DNA of 12,980 bases from Candidatus Brevibacterium intestinigallinarum (GCA_019117325.1 DWZY01000365.1:1-12980), one strand, 5' to 3'. Positions 1 through 5,960 are shown, counted from the stretch's first letter. Numbers and translations: made by a program. The notes: a model not told the origin generated them from the sequence alone.

Positions 1-26
1 GCCCTCACACGGGGCCGTCCCCCGAA

Positions 27-76
27 ACGATTCTCGCGATGTGCAGGGAGGTTCGCCTGCACATCGCGAGAATCGT
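27..76. terminator. Perfect 21-bp inverted repeat, probable strong terminator downstream of the cupin gene
   Basis: Positions 27-47 are exactly reverse-complementary to 56-76, with an 8-nt loop (GAGGTTCG, 48-55). The structure begins 48 nt past the cupin stop codon on the minus strand, so it is well placed to end that transcript. Neither side has a run of U residues, which is common for actinobacterial hairpin terminators. The arms are less GC-rich than the surrounding DNA and contain the self-complementary core TCGCGA. A dispersed palindromic repeat (REP-like) is an alternative that cannot be tested from one copy. Confidence 0.6.
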
Positions 77-123
77 GTGAACCCGAACGGGAGTGGTTCG
101 AGCCCGGTGAGGTCTGACGTGGG

Positions 124-603
124 TCAGCGGACGGGGCCCACCGTCCACTGGGGCAGCTCCTGGCCGGTCCATGCCGGCGGCACGTCCTCGCCGGACTCCT
201 CGTCCGCCTCGGCATCCTCGAAGGTCGGGTGCACGCGGCCGTGCGCGTGGTGGACGGGAGAGTAGATCGAGTAGAGGCGCAGCGGCTCCGAGCCCGTGTT
301 GATGACGTCGTGCCACACGCCGGCGGGGACCTGGATCGACCAGTCGTCGGAAACGTCCTGCTGGAAGTTCAGCTGGTCCTCCGCAGGGCCCATCACGCAG
401 CGGCCCTCGCCCGCCTCGATGCGCAGGAACTGATCGTTGTCCGGGTGCACCTCCAGCCCGATCGACTGGCCGACGGGGATCGACATGAGCGTCACCTGCA
501 GGTGACGGCCCGTCCACACGACGCGGCGGTAGTCGTCGTTCTCCACCGTCGCCTCTTCGATGTTGAAGGCATTGGGGTTGGGGCCGTTGTCGAGCATGTC
601 CAT
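124..603 (-). CDS. Small single-domain cupin protein (159 aa)
   Basis: A small cupin-fold protein of unknown substrate. Cupin motif 1 is seen as GLEVHPDNDQF (residues 49-59), where one His (53) is followed by Asp57-Gln58 instead of the usual HxH pair. Motif 2 is VPAGVWHDVINTG (92-104), with the expected PxG and His98. The C-terminal tail (about 118-145) is rich in His and then in Asp/Glu. The start at 603 was chosen because AGGAGG (613-618) lies 9 nt upstream; the ATG at 612 directly abuts that site and is too close. The gene follows the DmdA-like demethylase on the same strand after 191 nt, so co-expression is possible but a hairpin intervenes. Proteins with this His...AspGln pattern are common stand-alone cupins without a settled function. 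It may bind a metal or a small carboxylate ligand; I would not assign an enzyme activity. Confidence 0.88.
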   Translation of the reverse strand: MDMLDNGPNPNAFNIEEATVENDDYRRVVWTGRHLQVTLMSIPVGQSIGLEVHPDNDQFLRIEAGEGRCVMGPAEDQLNFQQDVSDDWSIQVPAGVWHDVINTGSEPLRLYSIYSPVHHAHGRVHPTFEDAEADEESGEDVPPAWTGQELPQWTVGPVR

Positions 604-794
604 CGTGCGCATCCTCCTGTCACCACGATCGGGTGCCATCGCGCAGATGCGACGGCCCGACCGTTATCTTCAATGACTCAAGACTAGCGCGATTCAGACC
701 GTTCCGACAGCGAGGGTCGCATTGCCTCACCCGGCCCTGGCCGAGGCCACGGCACCGGTCTCACCCGGCCACGGCCTCGGCCTCCTCCTCGCCG
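604..794. other. Gap between demethylase and cupin genes, with repeats
   Basis: This 191-nt gap holds no gene. The CTCACCCGGCC segment occurs twice (726-736 and 760-770), and a 10-bp inverted repeat lies at 739-782. The part nearest the cupin gene (about 645-700) is the most AT-rich and is the likeliest place for a cupin promoter, but no convincing pair of -35 and -10 hexamers can be picked. Confidence 0.5.
739..782 (-). terminator. Possible terminator after the demethylase gene
   Basis: GGCCGAGGCC (739-748) and GGCCTCGGCC (773-782) are perfect reverse complements separated by 24 nt. The hairpin lies 12 nt past the demethylase stop on the minus strand. The loop is long and there is no U-run, so termination may be partial and allow read-through to the cupin gene. 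Confidence 0.4.
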
Positions 795-2099
795 TCAGAC
801 TGCGGAGTCCAGACCCTTGACCCGCAGCCGCTCCCGCTGGTTGGGGTTCTCCGACGGGCGGAAGGGCATCTCGACGACCTCCGCCGCGACCGGCGTCCCG
901 GGCGTCTCCGCGTACACGTCCGGCAGCCAGACCCACAGCTTCGTGCCCAGCGCGGTGCTGCGCAGCGGGACGAAGCCCATCGCGATGTTGGTGCCCAGCT
1001 CCGGCGAGTACCAGGGGGACGTCACGTATCCCACAGGCTCCCCGTGCTGCTGCTCGCTGATGAGCCAGAAGTCCGGCGCGTAGTCATCGATGGGACGACC
1101 GGCCAGCTTCATCCCCACCAGCTGCATCGTGAACGGTGGCTGTCCGTCCTCCATCGCGGCGCGCGCGGCCTCGAGTGCCGACCTGCCCACGTAGTCGCTC
1201 AGCTTGTTCCGCGGCACCTGATAGCCCAGGTTCACCTGGAACGGCAGCGTCTCCGCATCCATGTCCTGTCCCCAGGAGAGGATGCCGGCCGCGATCCTGC
1301 GGTGGTGCGCGGGAGCGACGACCCGCAGGCGGTGCTTCTCGCCTGCTTCCAGGATCGCGTGCCACAGCGTCTCCGCGTGGAGGGTCGCGTCCTGGAGGTA
1401 GATCTCGTAGCCCTTCTCACCGCTGAACCCGGTCTGCGAGATGACGACCTCGCAGCCGCCGATCGTCGCGCGCATGAGCCCGTAGCTGGGCACCTGCGCG
1501 ATCTCCTCGCCCACGAGGTCGACCATGAGGTCCAGCGACCGGGGACCCTGGATCTGGACGGGAGAGACGTCGATCTCTGCGATGTCGACGTCCATCTGCC
1601 AGCCCACATTCAGGCCCTTGAGCCAGAGCATGAGGTCTGAATCGGAGAGGCTGAACCAGAACTCCTCCTGGCCCACCCGCAGCAGCACGGGGTCGTTGAG
1701 GATCCCGCCCTCCTCCGTGCAGAGGATGACGTAGCGGGCCCGCATGACGGGGATCTTCGTCGCGTCGCGGGTGATGACCCGGTCGACGAACGCCTCGGCG
1801 TCCGGCCCCTGCACGCGGATCTGGCGCTCGACCGCGACGTTCCACAGGGTCACGTCATTCACGAGCGAGTCGTACTCGACCATCATCCCGCCGTCCTCCG
1901 GGCGGACGTATCCGCGCGGGTGGTACATGCGGTTGTAGATGGAGGCGCGCCAGCAGCCGTGCTCCATGGACAGCGCCCAGTACGGGGACTTCCGCACTCG
2001 GGTGTCGATGAGCATCTCCACGGGCGTGGGTCCGGACTGGCGCAGATTGATCGGGACGATCCTGTCCCGCTGGTCGATCGAAGGGACGTTGAAACTCAT
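795..2099 (-). CDS. GcvT-family, DmdA-like tetrahydrofolate-dependent demethylase (434 aa)
   Basis: A folate-binding aminomethyltransferase-fold enzyme expected to move a methyl group from a methylated substrate to tetrahydrofolate in the cytosol. Compared with remembered DMSP demethylase DmdA sequences, it shares a run of blocks in order: LWNVAVERQ (85-93), NDPVLL (135-140), SLSDSDLMLWLKGL (150-163), VQIQGPRSLDLM (181-192) and GFSGEKGYEIYL (224-235). The last is the GcvT-family folate-site motif with Glu228. It is longer than DmdA (about 370 aa); part of the extra length lies around residues 60-78 (YHPRGYVRPEDGG). LigM-type aryl O-demethylases (about 470 aa) are in the same superfamily and remain an alternative. 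The ATG at 2099 was chosen because GAGGAG sits just upstream; the frame is open further upstream but would overlap the divergent gene. No dmdBCD genes are in view, so DMSP should not be assumed as the substrate. The family call is firm and the substrate is unknown. Confidence 0.88.
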   Translation of the reverse strand: MSFNVPSIDQRDRIVPINLRQSGPTPVEMLIDTRVRKSPYWALSMEHGCWRASIYNRMYHPRGYVRPEDGGMMVEYDSLVNDVTLWNVAVERQIRVQGPDAEAFVDRVITRDATKIPVMRARYVILCTEEGGILNDPVLLRVGQEEFWFSLSDSDLMLWLKGLNVGWQMDVDIAEIDVSPVQIQGPRSLDLMVDLVGEEIAQVPSYGLMRATIGGCEVVISQTGFSGEKGYEIYLQDATLHAETLWHAILEAGEKHRLRVVAPAHHRRIAAGILSWGQDMDAETLPFQVNLGYQVPRNKLSDYVGRSALEAARAAMEDGQPPFTMQLVGMKLAGRPIDDYAPDFWLISEQQHGEPVGYVTSPWYSPELGTNIAMGFVPLRSTALGTKLWVWLPDVYAETPGTPVAAEVVEMPFRPSENPNQRERLRVKGLDSAV

Positions 2100-2229
2100 G
2101 GCGCACTCCTCACCGTTGAGTCCTGCCCACCGGAACTCCATTCCCACTGTCCGGGTCTCCAGTGTAAGATTCAACGGACCGGACCGGCAAGAGCCGGACC
2201 CCACAGTCATCCGCCCCGAAGGAGTGACG
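2100..2229. promoter_or_regulatory. Divergent promoter region of the demethylase and MetF-like genes
   Basis: This 130-bp region must carry promoters for both divergent genes. On the plus strand TAAGAT (2165-2170) is a plausible -10 for the MetF-like gene, with no good -35. On the minus strand TTGAAT (2169-2174) could be a -35 for the demethylase, with a poor -10. CCGTTGA (2113-2119) and TCAACGG (2171-2177) form a widely spaced 7-bp inverted repeat. The promoter assignments are weak; the shared regulatory role follows from the layout. Confidence 0.55.
2132..2144. promoter_or_regulatory. IclR-box-like palindrome GGAA-N5-TTCC
   Basis: GGAA (2132-2135) and TTCC (2141-2144) are spaced by exactly 5 bp, as in the classical IclR operator pattern TGGAA-N5-TTCCA; the outermost T and A are not conserved here. 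It lies between two divergent genes, one gene away from an IclR-family regulator. An 8-base match is easily met by chance, so this is a candidate only. Confidence 0.3.
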
Positions 2230-3081
2230 ATGGCTCCCGGATCAGGACAGAACCAGACTCCCGCCGCGACCGTGCAGTCGCTGCTCCACGGCGCGCGGCT
2301 CGAGGTGATCCCCACGCGCGGGATCCTCGACGATGTCCGCACCCTCTCCCCCGTGCATCGCACCGTGACGATCACGGCCTCGGAGTCGCTGGGCCTCGAC
2401 GCGACACTCGATCTGGCCGGCGCCCTGCGCGCCGACGGCCGCACCGTCGTCCCGCACATCGCCGCCCGTATGGTCGCGGGCCGCCCCCATCTGGCGGAGA
2501 TCGTGGAGCGCCTGGCCGCGGACGGCATCGACGCGCTCTTCGTGCCCGGCGGCGATGCGACACCCGGTCCCGGCGCGTACACCTCGTCGCTGGAACTGCT
2601 TGCGGATCTGGCCGAGCTGGACCACCCGTTCCGCACCGTGGGTGTGGCCGCATACCCGGAGCCGCACCCCACCATCCCCGCCGCCGAGGTCGTGGCCGCC
2701 CTGGCGGCCAAGCATGCGTTCGCAACCCAGATGGTGAGCAACCTGTGCTTCGACGCGAGCACCGTGCGCGACTGGGTGCGGGACGTCCGGCGGGAGGGGA
2801 CGACTCTTCCCCTGTGGCTGGGTGTGCCCGGCCGGGTGGATGCCGCGCGGCTGGCCCGCGTGGGCGCACGGATCGGCGTGGGTCAGTCGCTGCGGTTCGT
2901 CCGCGGGAAGGCCGGGACCGTCGCCCGCCTGCTGACGCCGGGCGGCTTCGCCGCGCAGCGCCTCGTCGACAGAATGAGTGAGACCCTCACGGATCCCGCA
3001 GCCGGCGTCGCGGGCCTCCACGTCTACACGTTCAACGAGATCGAGCGCACGGAGGCCTGGCTGGCCTCCGGCGAGGACTGA
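2230..3081 (+). CDS. Methylenetetrahydrofolate reductase-like protein (MetF family, 283 aa)
   Basis: A TIM-barrel flavoprotein of the 5,10-methylenetetrahydrofolate reductase family, near the family's usual length (about 280-300 aa). Visible motifs are LEVIPTRG (24-31), with Glu25 at the place of the catalytic Glu of E. coli MetF; FVPGGDAT (104-111), with Asp109 matching the flavin/folate Asp; VAAYPEPHP (139-147), nearly identical to the MetF block; and ATQMVSN (165-171), with Gln167 in the folate-binding position. The C-terminal HVYTFNE (264-270) replaces the usual F-T-x-N ending. ATG 2230 has GAAGGAG 5 nt upstream. It is divergent from the DmdA-like demethylase, so the likely job is oxidising the methyl-THF made by that enzyme back to methylene-THF, rather than, or as well as, supplying methionine synthesis. 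Its sequence departs from housekeeping MetF in several blocks, which fits a dedicated paralogue. The family is clear; the direction in the cell is inferred. Confidence 0.87.
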   Translation: MAPGSGQNQTPAATVQSLLHGARLEVIPTRGILDDVRTLSPVHRTVTITASESLGLDATLDLAGALRADGRTVVPHIAARMVAGRPHLAEIVERLAADGIDALFVPGGDATPGPGAYTSSLELLADLAELDHPFRTVGVAAYPEPHPTIPAAEVVAALAAKHAFATQMVSNLCFDASTVRDWVRDVRREGTTLPLWLGVPGRVDAARLARVGARIGVGQSLRFVRGKAGTVARLLTPGGFAAQRLVDRMSETLTDPAAGVAGLHVYTFNEIERTEAWLASGED

Positions 3082-3133
3082 CCGGCACAGTCGAGGGCGG
3101 GCCGCGGCGCGCCAGAGGTGATCGATCCAGCGA

Positions 3134-3148
3134 GGACTGATGGAGTCC
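3134..3148. terminator. Small hairpin between convergent MetF-like and IclR-type genes
   Basis: GGACT (3134-3138) and AGTCC (3144-3148) can pair around a 5-nt loop in the 75-nt gap between two convergent genes. The stem is only 5 bp without a U-run, so it is a weak terminator candidate. The 11-mer GCGAGGACTGA, which includes part of this stem, also forms the end of the MetF-like gene (3071-3081). Confidence 0.25.
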
Positions 3149-3156
3149 CGCGCCCC

Positions 3157-3906
3157 TCAGCCACCCGCGGACAGGTTCGCGATGCTGTGCGCCAGCTCCG
3201 TCGCCTCGCTCACCAGGAGGCGGCCCATCTCGTCGATGCGCGGGCCCAGTCGCACGGAGGGTCCGGAGATGCCGATCGCCGCGAGCACCGCGCCGCCCGG
3301 ACCGCGGACGGGAGCCGCGACCGCATCGAGCCCCTCCTCGAAGTCCCCGTGGGTGACCGCGTAGCCGCGCGTGCGAATCGCCTGAGCCTCTTCGGCCCGC
3401 GCTTCCTCGGACACGAGCACGCCATCGGCGCAGCGGGCCAGCGGCCCGGCCGGCAGATCGAGGACGCCGTACGCGTGGAGCACCAGCCCCAGCGCCGAGC
3501 AGTGGGAGGGCACCTCGATGTCGACCCAGTTGGTGGCGCCCAGCACGTACTGCGAATCGACCTGGGCGGCGTGGACGACCCGATCGCCGCTGGGCAGGCC
3601 CAGGTTGACGGTCTCACCCGTCGATTCACCCAGCCGGTCGAGGGTGGGCTGGGCCGCGGCGGCCAGCGCCTCCGTCCGGTCGAAGCGGGCGGCGTACGCG
3701 GCGAAGAGGGGCCCGCCGCGATAGCGGCCGTCGGACATCCGCTCCAGCAGACCGTTCTCGTGGAGCGAGGTGAGCAGCCGGGACACCGTCGACCGTGCCA
3801 GGCCGGATGCCTCGACCACCTCGGTGAAGGAAACGGGAGACGCGGCGTTCACGATGAAGGTCAGCAGCGCTGCGGCACGGTCGATCGACTGCATGCCCTG
3901 ACTCAT
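3157..3906 (-). CDS. IclR-family transcriptional regulator (249 aa)
   Basis: A DNA-binding regulator of typical IclR length. The N-terminal winged helix-turn-helix (residues 5-65) contains the helix pair FTEVVEASGLARSTVSRLLT and the wing GLLERMSDGRYRGG. The C-terminal effector domain (about 75-245) shows the family's VNLGLPSGDRVVHAAQVDS and APVRGPGGAVLAAIGISGP blocks; the latter borders the small-molecule pocket. The start at 3906 was preferred over an in-frame ATG at 3942 because GAGGAG lies about 5 nt upstream and because 3942 sits inside a palindrome at the probable promoter. The gene follows aceB on the same strand, much as E. coli iclR follows aceBAK, but a strong hairpin separates them. 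It is convergent with the MetF-like gene. It may control the demethylation genes, the glyoxylate genes or itself; the sequence does not decide which. Confidence 0.9.
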   Translation of the reverse strand: MSQGMQSIDRAAALLTFIVNAASPVSFTEVVEASGLARSTVSRLLTSLHENGLLERMSDGRYRGGPLFAAYAARFDRTEALAAAAQPTLDRLGESTGETVNLGLPSGDRVVHAAQVDSQYVLGATNWVDIEVPSHCSALGLVLHAYGVLDLPAGPLARCADGVLVSEEARAEEAQAIRTRGYAVTHGDFEEGLDAVAAPVRGPGGAVLAAIGISGPSVRLGPRIDEMGRLLVSEATELAHSIANLSAGG

Positions 3907-3925
3907 CGGGCTCCTCACGAGAACG

Positions 3926-3942
3926 GTGGTGGTGTCCACCAC
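3926..3942. promoter_or_regulatory. 17-bp palindrome, candidate autoregulatory operator of the IclR-type gene
   Basis: GTGGTGG (3926-3932) and CCACCAC (3936-3942) are perfect inverted arms around TGT. On the minus strand TAGTAT (3943-3948) is a good -10 hexamer, so the palindrome would cover the transcription start region, about 20 nt above the ATG at 3906. IclR-family proteins bind short palindromes of this size and often repress themselves. No good -35 is present; the spacer and -35 would lie in the upstream hairpin. Confidence 0.45.
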
Positions 3943-3948
3943 ATACTA

Positions 3949-3986
3949 CCGAGGTGCCGGACCCGCGAACGGGTCCGGCACCTCGG
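3949..3986 (-). terminator. 16-bp perfect hairpin, terminator after aceB
   Basis: Positions 3949-3964 and 3971-3986 are perfect reverse complements (arms begin CCGAGGTGCC and end GGCACCTCGG) with a 6-nt loop GCGAAC. It lies about 40 nt beyond the aceB stop on the minus strand and directly above the probable -10 of the IclR-type gene. It would insulate that gene from aceA-aceB transcription. A U-run is absent. Confidence 0.75.
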
Positions 3987-3994
3987 GATGGGTT

Positions 3995-4013
3995 CCGGTC
4001 GAGCACCGACCGG
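3995..4013 (-). terminator. Second, shorter hairpin just after aceB
   Basis: CCGGTCG (3995-4001) and CGACCGG (4007-4013) pair perfectly around AGCAC. It is the first hairpin met after the aceB stop at 4028 and stands in tandem with the longer one at 3949-3986. Confidence 0.5.
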
Positions 4014-4027
4014 CGTCACAGCGGGGA

Positions 4028-5776
4028 TCAGGCGGCGAACTGGCCGGCCTCGCGGACGGTGCGGTCGATCATGAACCGCTGGTACGCCTCGACGGTGAAC
4101 GAGTCCGGCAGGTCGTCGCCCAGTGCGCCCCACCGCAGCAGGTCCGCGGAGTCGCAGAAGTGGTCGAGCGGGTTGCGCGACGTGATCGCGAGCTCTTCGG
4201 CCACGTAGCGGTCGACGAGCGGACGGGTGAGCACCCGGCCGTTGTCCATCCGCACGCCGCGGCGGATCCACTGCCAGAGCTGGGCGCGGGAGATCTCCAC
4301 GCTCGACACGTCCTCGACGAGGTGGTCGACCTTGAGCGCGCCCTTCCCCGACAGCCATGCGTCCAGGTAGGCCAGGCACGCGCGGATGTTCGTGCGCACG
4401 CCCTCCTCGCTCACGTGCTCGCGCAGGTCCTCCGGGGTGGGCAGGCCCTCGCGCGAGAGCAGGTCGGCCGCCGTGATCTGACCGCTCTCGCCCGAACCCG
4501 TGGTCGCGGGGATCCGCTCGATCTGGTGGTCGGCATCGCCCAGCACCTCCTCGAAGGCCGTGCGGGCCACCGGAATGAGGGTGGGGTGGGCGACCCAGGT
4601 GCCGTCGAAGCCCTGCGCTGCCTCCCGCTCCTTGTCGTGGCGCACGCCCTCCTGGGCCGCCGCGGTGAGCTCCGGGTCCTCCCGGTCGGGGAAAGCGGTC
4701 GCCATGCCGCCCAGGGCGTGGACGCCGCGCCGGTGGCTCACGTCGATGATGCGCTGCGCGTAGTGCGTGAGGAACGGCAGCTCCATCGTGACCTCCTTCC
4801 GATCCGGCAGGAGGAAGGTGACGTCGTGGCGGAACGCCTTCGTCATCGAGAAGATGAAGTCCCAGCGGCCGGCGTGCAGGCCGGCGCAGTGGTCGCGCAG
4901 CTCCCAGACGATCTCCTCCATCTCGATCGCGGCGCCCACCGTCTCGATGAGGACGGTCGTGCGCAGCGTGCCGGGCTCCAGGCCCAGGAGCTGGCGCGAG
5001 CGCTCCAGGAGGCGGTTCCACCAGCGGGCCTCGGAGGCACCTTCGATCTTGGGGATGCAGAGGTAGGTGCCGCTGCCGCGGGCGGCCAGCTCGGCCGCGT
5101 TGTGGAACACGTACAGGCCGAAGTCCACCAGCGACGCCGAGGCCGCGGTCTCCGCACCGTTCCGGTCCACGTACCGCAGGTGGGCCTCGGGCATGTGGAG
5201 GCCGCGAGGACGCACGACGATCGTGGGCTGAGCGGCATCGGGGCGGCGGCTGGAGCGCTGCTCGTAGTACTTGCCCACCCGGGTCACGTGCTTGAGGCGG
5301 TTGCGCACGGCCGCGCGCAGGTTCACCTGGCCCAGCACGACGTTCCTCCAGGTGGGGGACATCGCATCCTCGAAGTCCGCGAGCCACGAGTCTGCATCGG
5401 AGTTGAGCGCGTTGACGGCGGTCCGGCCGTCCGGTGCGCCGGTGATCTCGACGCGGCGGCGGGACAGGCCGGGCGCGCCCTCGTGGCCGATCGCCGTCCA
5501 GCTCGCATCCTCGCGGATGTGGCGGGTGTCCTCGCGGTGGGTCGGCAGCTCGCCGCGGGCGATCGCGCGGTGGCGCGGCTCGCGGTCGGCCAGGAGGACC
5601 CGGCGCTCCGTGAGGAACTCGGCGTGGAGGGCTGCCAGGAAGTCGAGCGCCTCGTGGGTGAGGACGGTGTCGAACGTGGGCTCCATCGGGCCGGCGACAA
5701 CCATGCGGCCGCCTGCGGCCCGAGCGGACATGGACGGGTTCAGCTCCTGCGATGCGGGTGCCGTATGGGTGGACAT
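4028..5776 (-). CDS. aceB: Malate synthase A (582 aa)
   Basis: Condenses glyoxylate with acetyl-CoA to give malate, the second glyoxylate-bypass step, in the cytosol. Family landmarks are all present: VVRPRGLHMPE (187-197) with the active-site Arg191; TVLIETVGAAIEMEEI (274-289) with Glu278; GRWDFIFS (303-310) with the metal-binding Asp306; GFDGTWVAHP (389-398); and VEDVSSVEISRAQLWQW (487-503), the block carrying the catalytic Asp, here Asp489. It is somewhat longer than E. coli AceB (533 aa), mainly through a low-complexity N-terminal stretch (1-30). ATG 5776 has AGGAG 5 nt upstream; a second in-frame ATG at 5731 has a more distant AGGAG and would remove 15 residues. The gene lies 227 nt downstream of aceA on the same strand, beyond two hairpins. 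It is the A-type enzyme and not the larger G-type (about 720-740 aa) found in corynebacteria. Confidence 0.97.
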   Translation of the reverse strand: MSTHTAPASQELNPSMSARAAGGRMVVAGPMEPTFDTVLTHEALDFLAALHAEFLTERRVLLADREPRHRAIARGELPTHREDTRHIREDASWTAIGHEGAPGLSRRRVEITGAPDGRTAVNALNSDADSWLADFEDAMSPTWRNVVLGQVNLRAAVRNRLKHVTRVGKYYEQRSSRRPDAAQPTIVVRPRGLHMPEAHLRYVDRNGAETAASASLVDFGLYVFHNAAELAARGSGTYLCIPKIEGASEARWWNRLLERSRQLLGLEPGTLRTTVLIETVGAAIEMEEIVWELRDHCAGLHAGRWDFIFSMTKAFRHDVTFLLPDRKEVTMELPFLTHYAQRIIDVSHRRGVHALGGMATAFPDREDPELTAAAQEGVRHDKEREAAQGFDGTWVAHPTLIPVARTAFEEVLGDADHQIERIPATTGSGESGQITAADLLSREGLPTPEDLREHVSEEGVRTNIRACLAYLDAWLSGKGALKVDHLVEDVSSVEISRAQLWQWIRRGVRMDNGRVLTRPLVDRYVAEELAITSRNPLDHFCDSADLLRWGALGDDLPDSFTVEAYQRFMIDRTVREAGQFAA

Positions 5777-5861
5777 GGTGACTCCTGTGCGAGTGGTGCG
5801 GGGAAGGGGAACGTGCGGGAGAGTGCGAGTCAGGGTGTGAGTCGGGTGGGCGGATGAGGAA
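5777..5861 (-). promoter_or_regulatory. C-rich, G-poor leader before aceB
   Basis: Read on the minus strand, the roughly 84 nt above aceB hold about 45 C and only about 11 G, with little scope for pairing. No -10-like AT-rich hexamer is visible, so aceB may depend on transcription from aceA. A C-over-G stretch of this sort resembles a Rho loading (rut) region. The plus-strand copy holds GTGCGAGT twice (5786-5793 and 5824-5831). Confidence 0.4.
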
Positions 5862-5915
5862 ATCGGCCGGCCCCGCGCAGGGAAACCCCAGAAACCCTGC
5901 GCCGGACCGGCCGAT
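5862..5915 (-). terminator. Long imperfect hairpin between aceA and aceB
   Basis: Arms 5862-5882 and 5895-5915 (21 nt each, 12-nt loop) pair with only two exceptions. On the minus-strand RNA one of these becomes a G-U wobble, leaving a single G-G mismatch. The better fit on the minus strand supports a role in the aceA-aceB transcript. It is the second of two tandem hairpins after aceA. Confidence 0.65.
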
Positions 5916-5923
5916 CCGCCTGT

Positions 5924-5960
5924 CCCGGATCAGCCGACTGGCTCGGTCGACTGATCCGGG
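5924..5960 (-). terminator. 15-bp hairpin downstream of aceA
   Basis: CCCGGATCAGCCGAC (5924-5938) pairs with GTCGACTGATCCGGG (5946-5960) around a 7-nt loop. The only non-Watson-Crick position is a G-U wobble when read on the minus strand, so a full 15-bp stem forms in the aceA transcript, 43 nt past its stop codon. Confidence 0.65.

Noticed and set aside
5..517. Minus-strand open frame overlapping the cupin gene
   Set aside because: It is in another phase, with an Arg/Pro/Gly-rich translation that runs through the 21-bp inverted repeat; the cupin motifs lie in the 124-603 frame.
2100..2762. Upstream extension of the demethylase frame to 2762
   Set aside because: It would overlap the MetF-like gene on the opposite strand, adds only Ser/Arg-rich sequence, and ATG 2099 has a good ribosome site.
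1920..2981. Plus-strand open frame in a different phase across the MetF-like gene
   Set aside because: It is a shadow: proline/arginine-rich translation without motifs, while the frame starting at 2230 carries the MetF motifs.
3907..3942. Earlier start (3942) for the IclR-type gene
   Set aside because: It falls inside the 17-bp palindrome next to the probable -10 and has no ribosome site; ATG 3906 has GAGGAG.
3926..5857. Long plus-strand open frame (643 codons) opposite aceB
   Set aside because: It lies antisense to an unmistakable malate synthase, has an arginine/valine/alanine-rich composition with no recognisable domain, and is the usual shadow of high-GC coding DNA.
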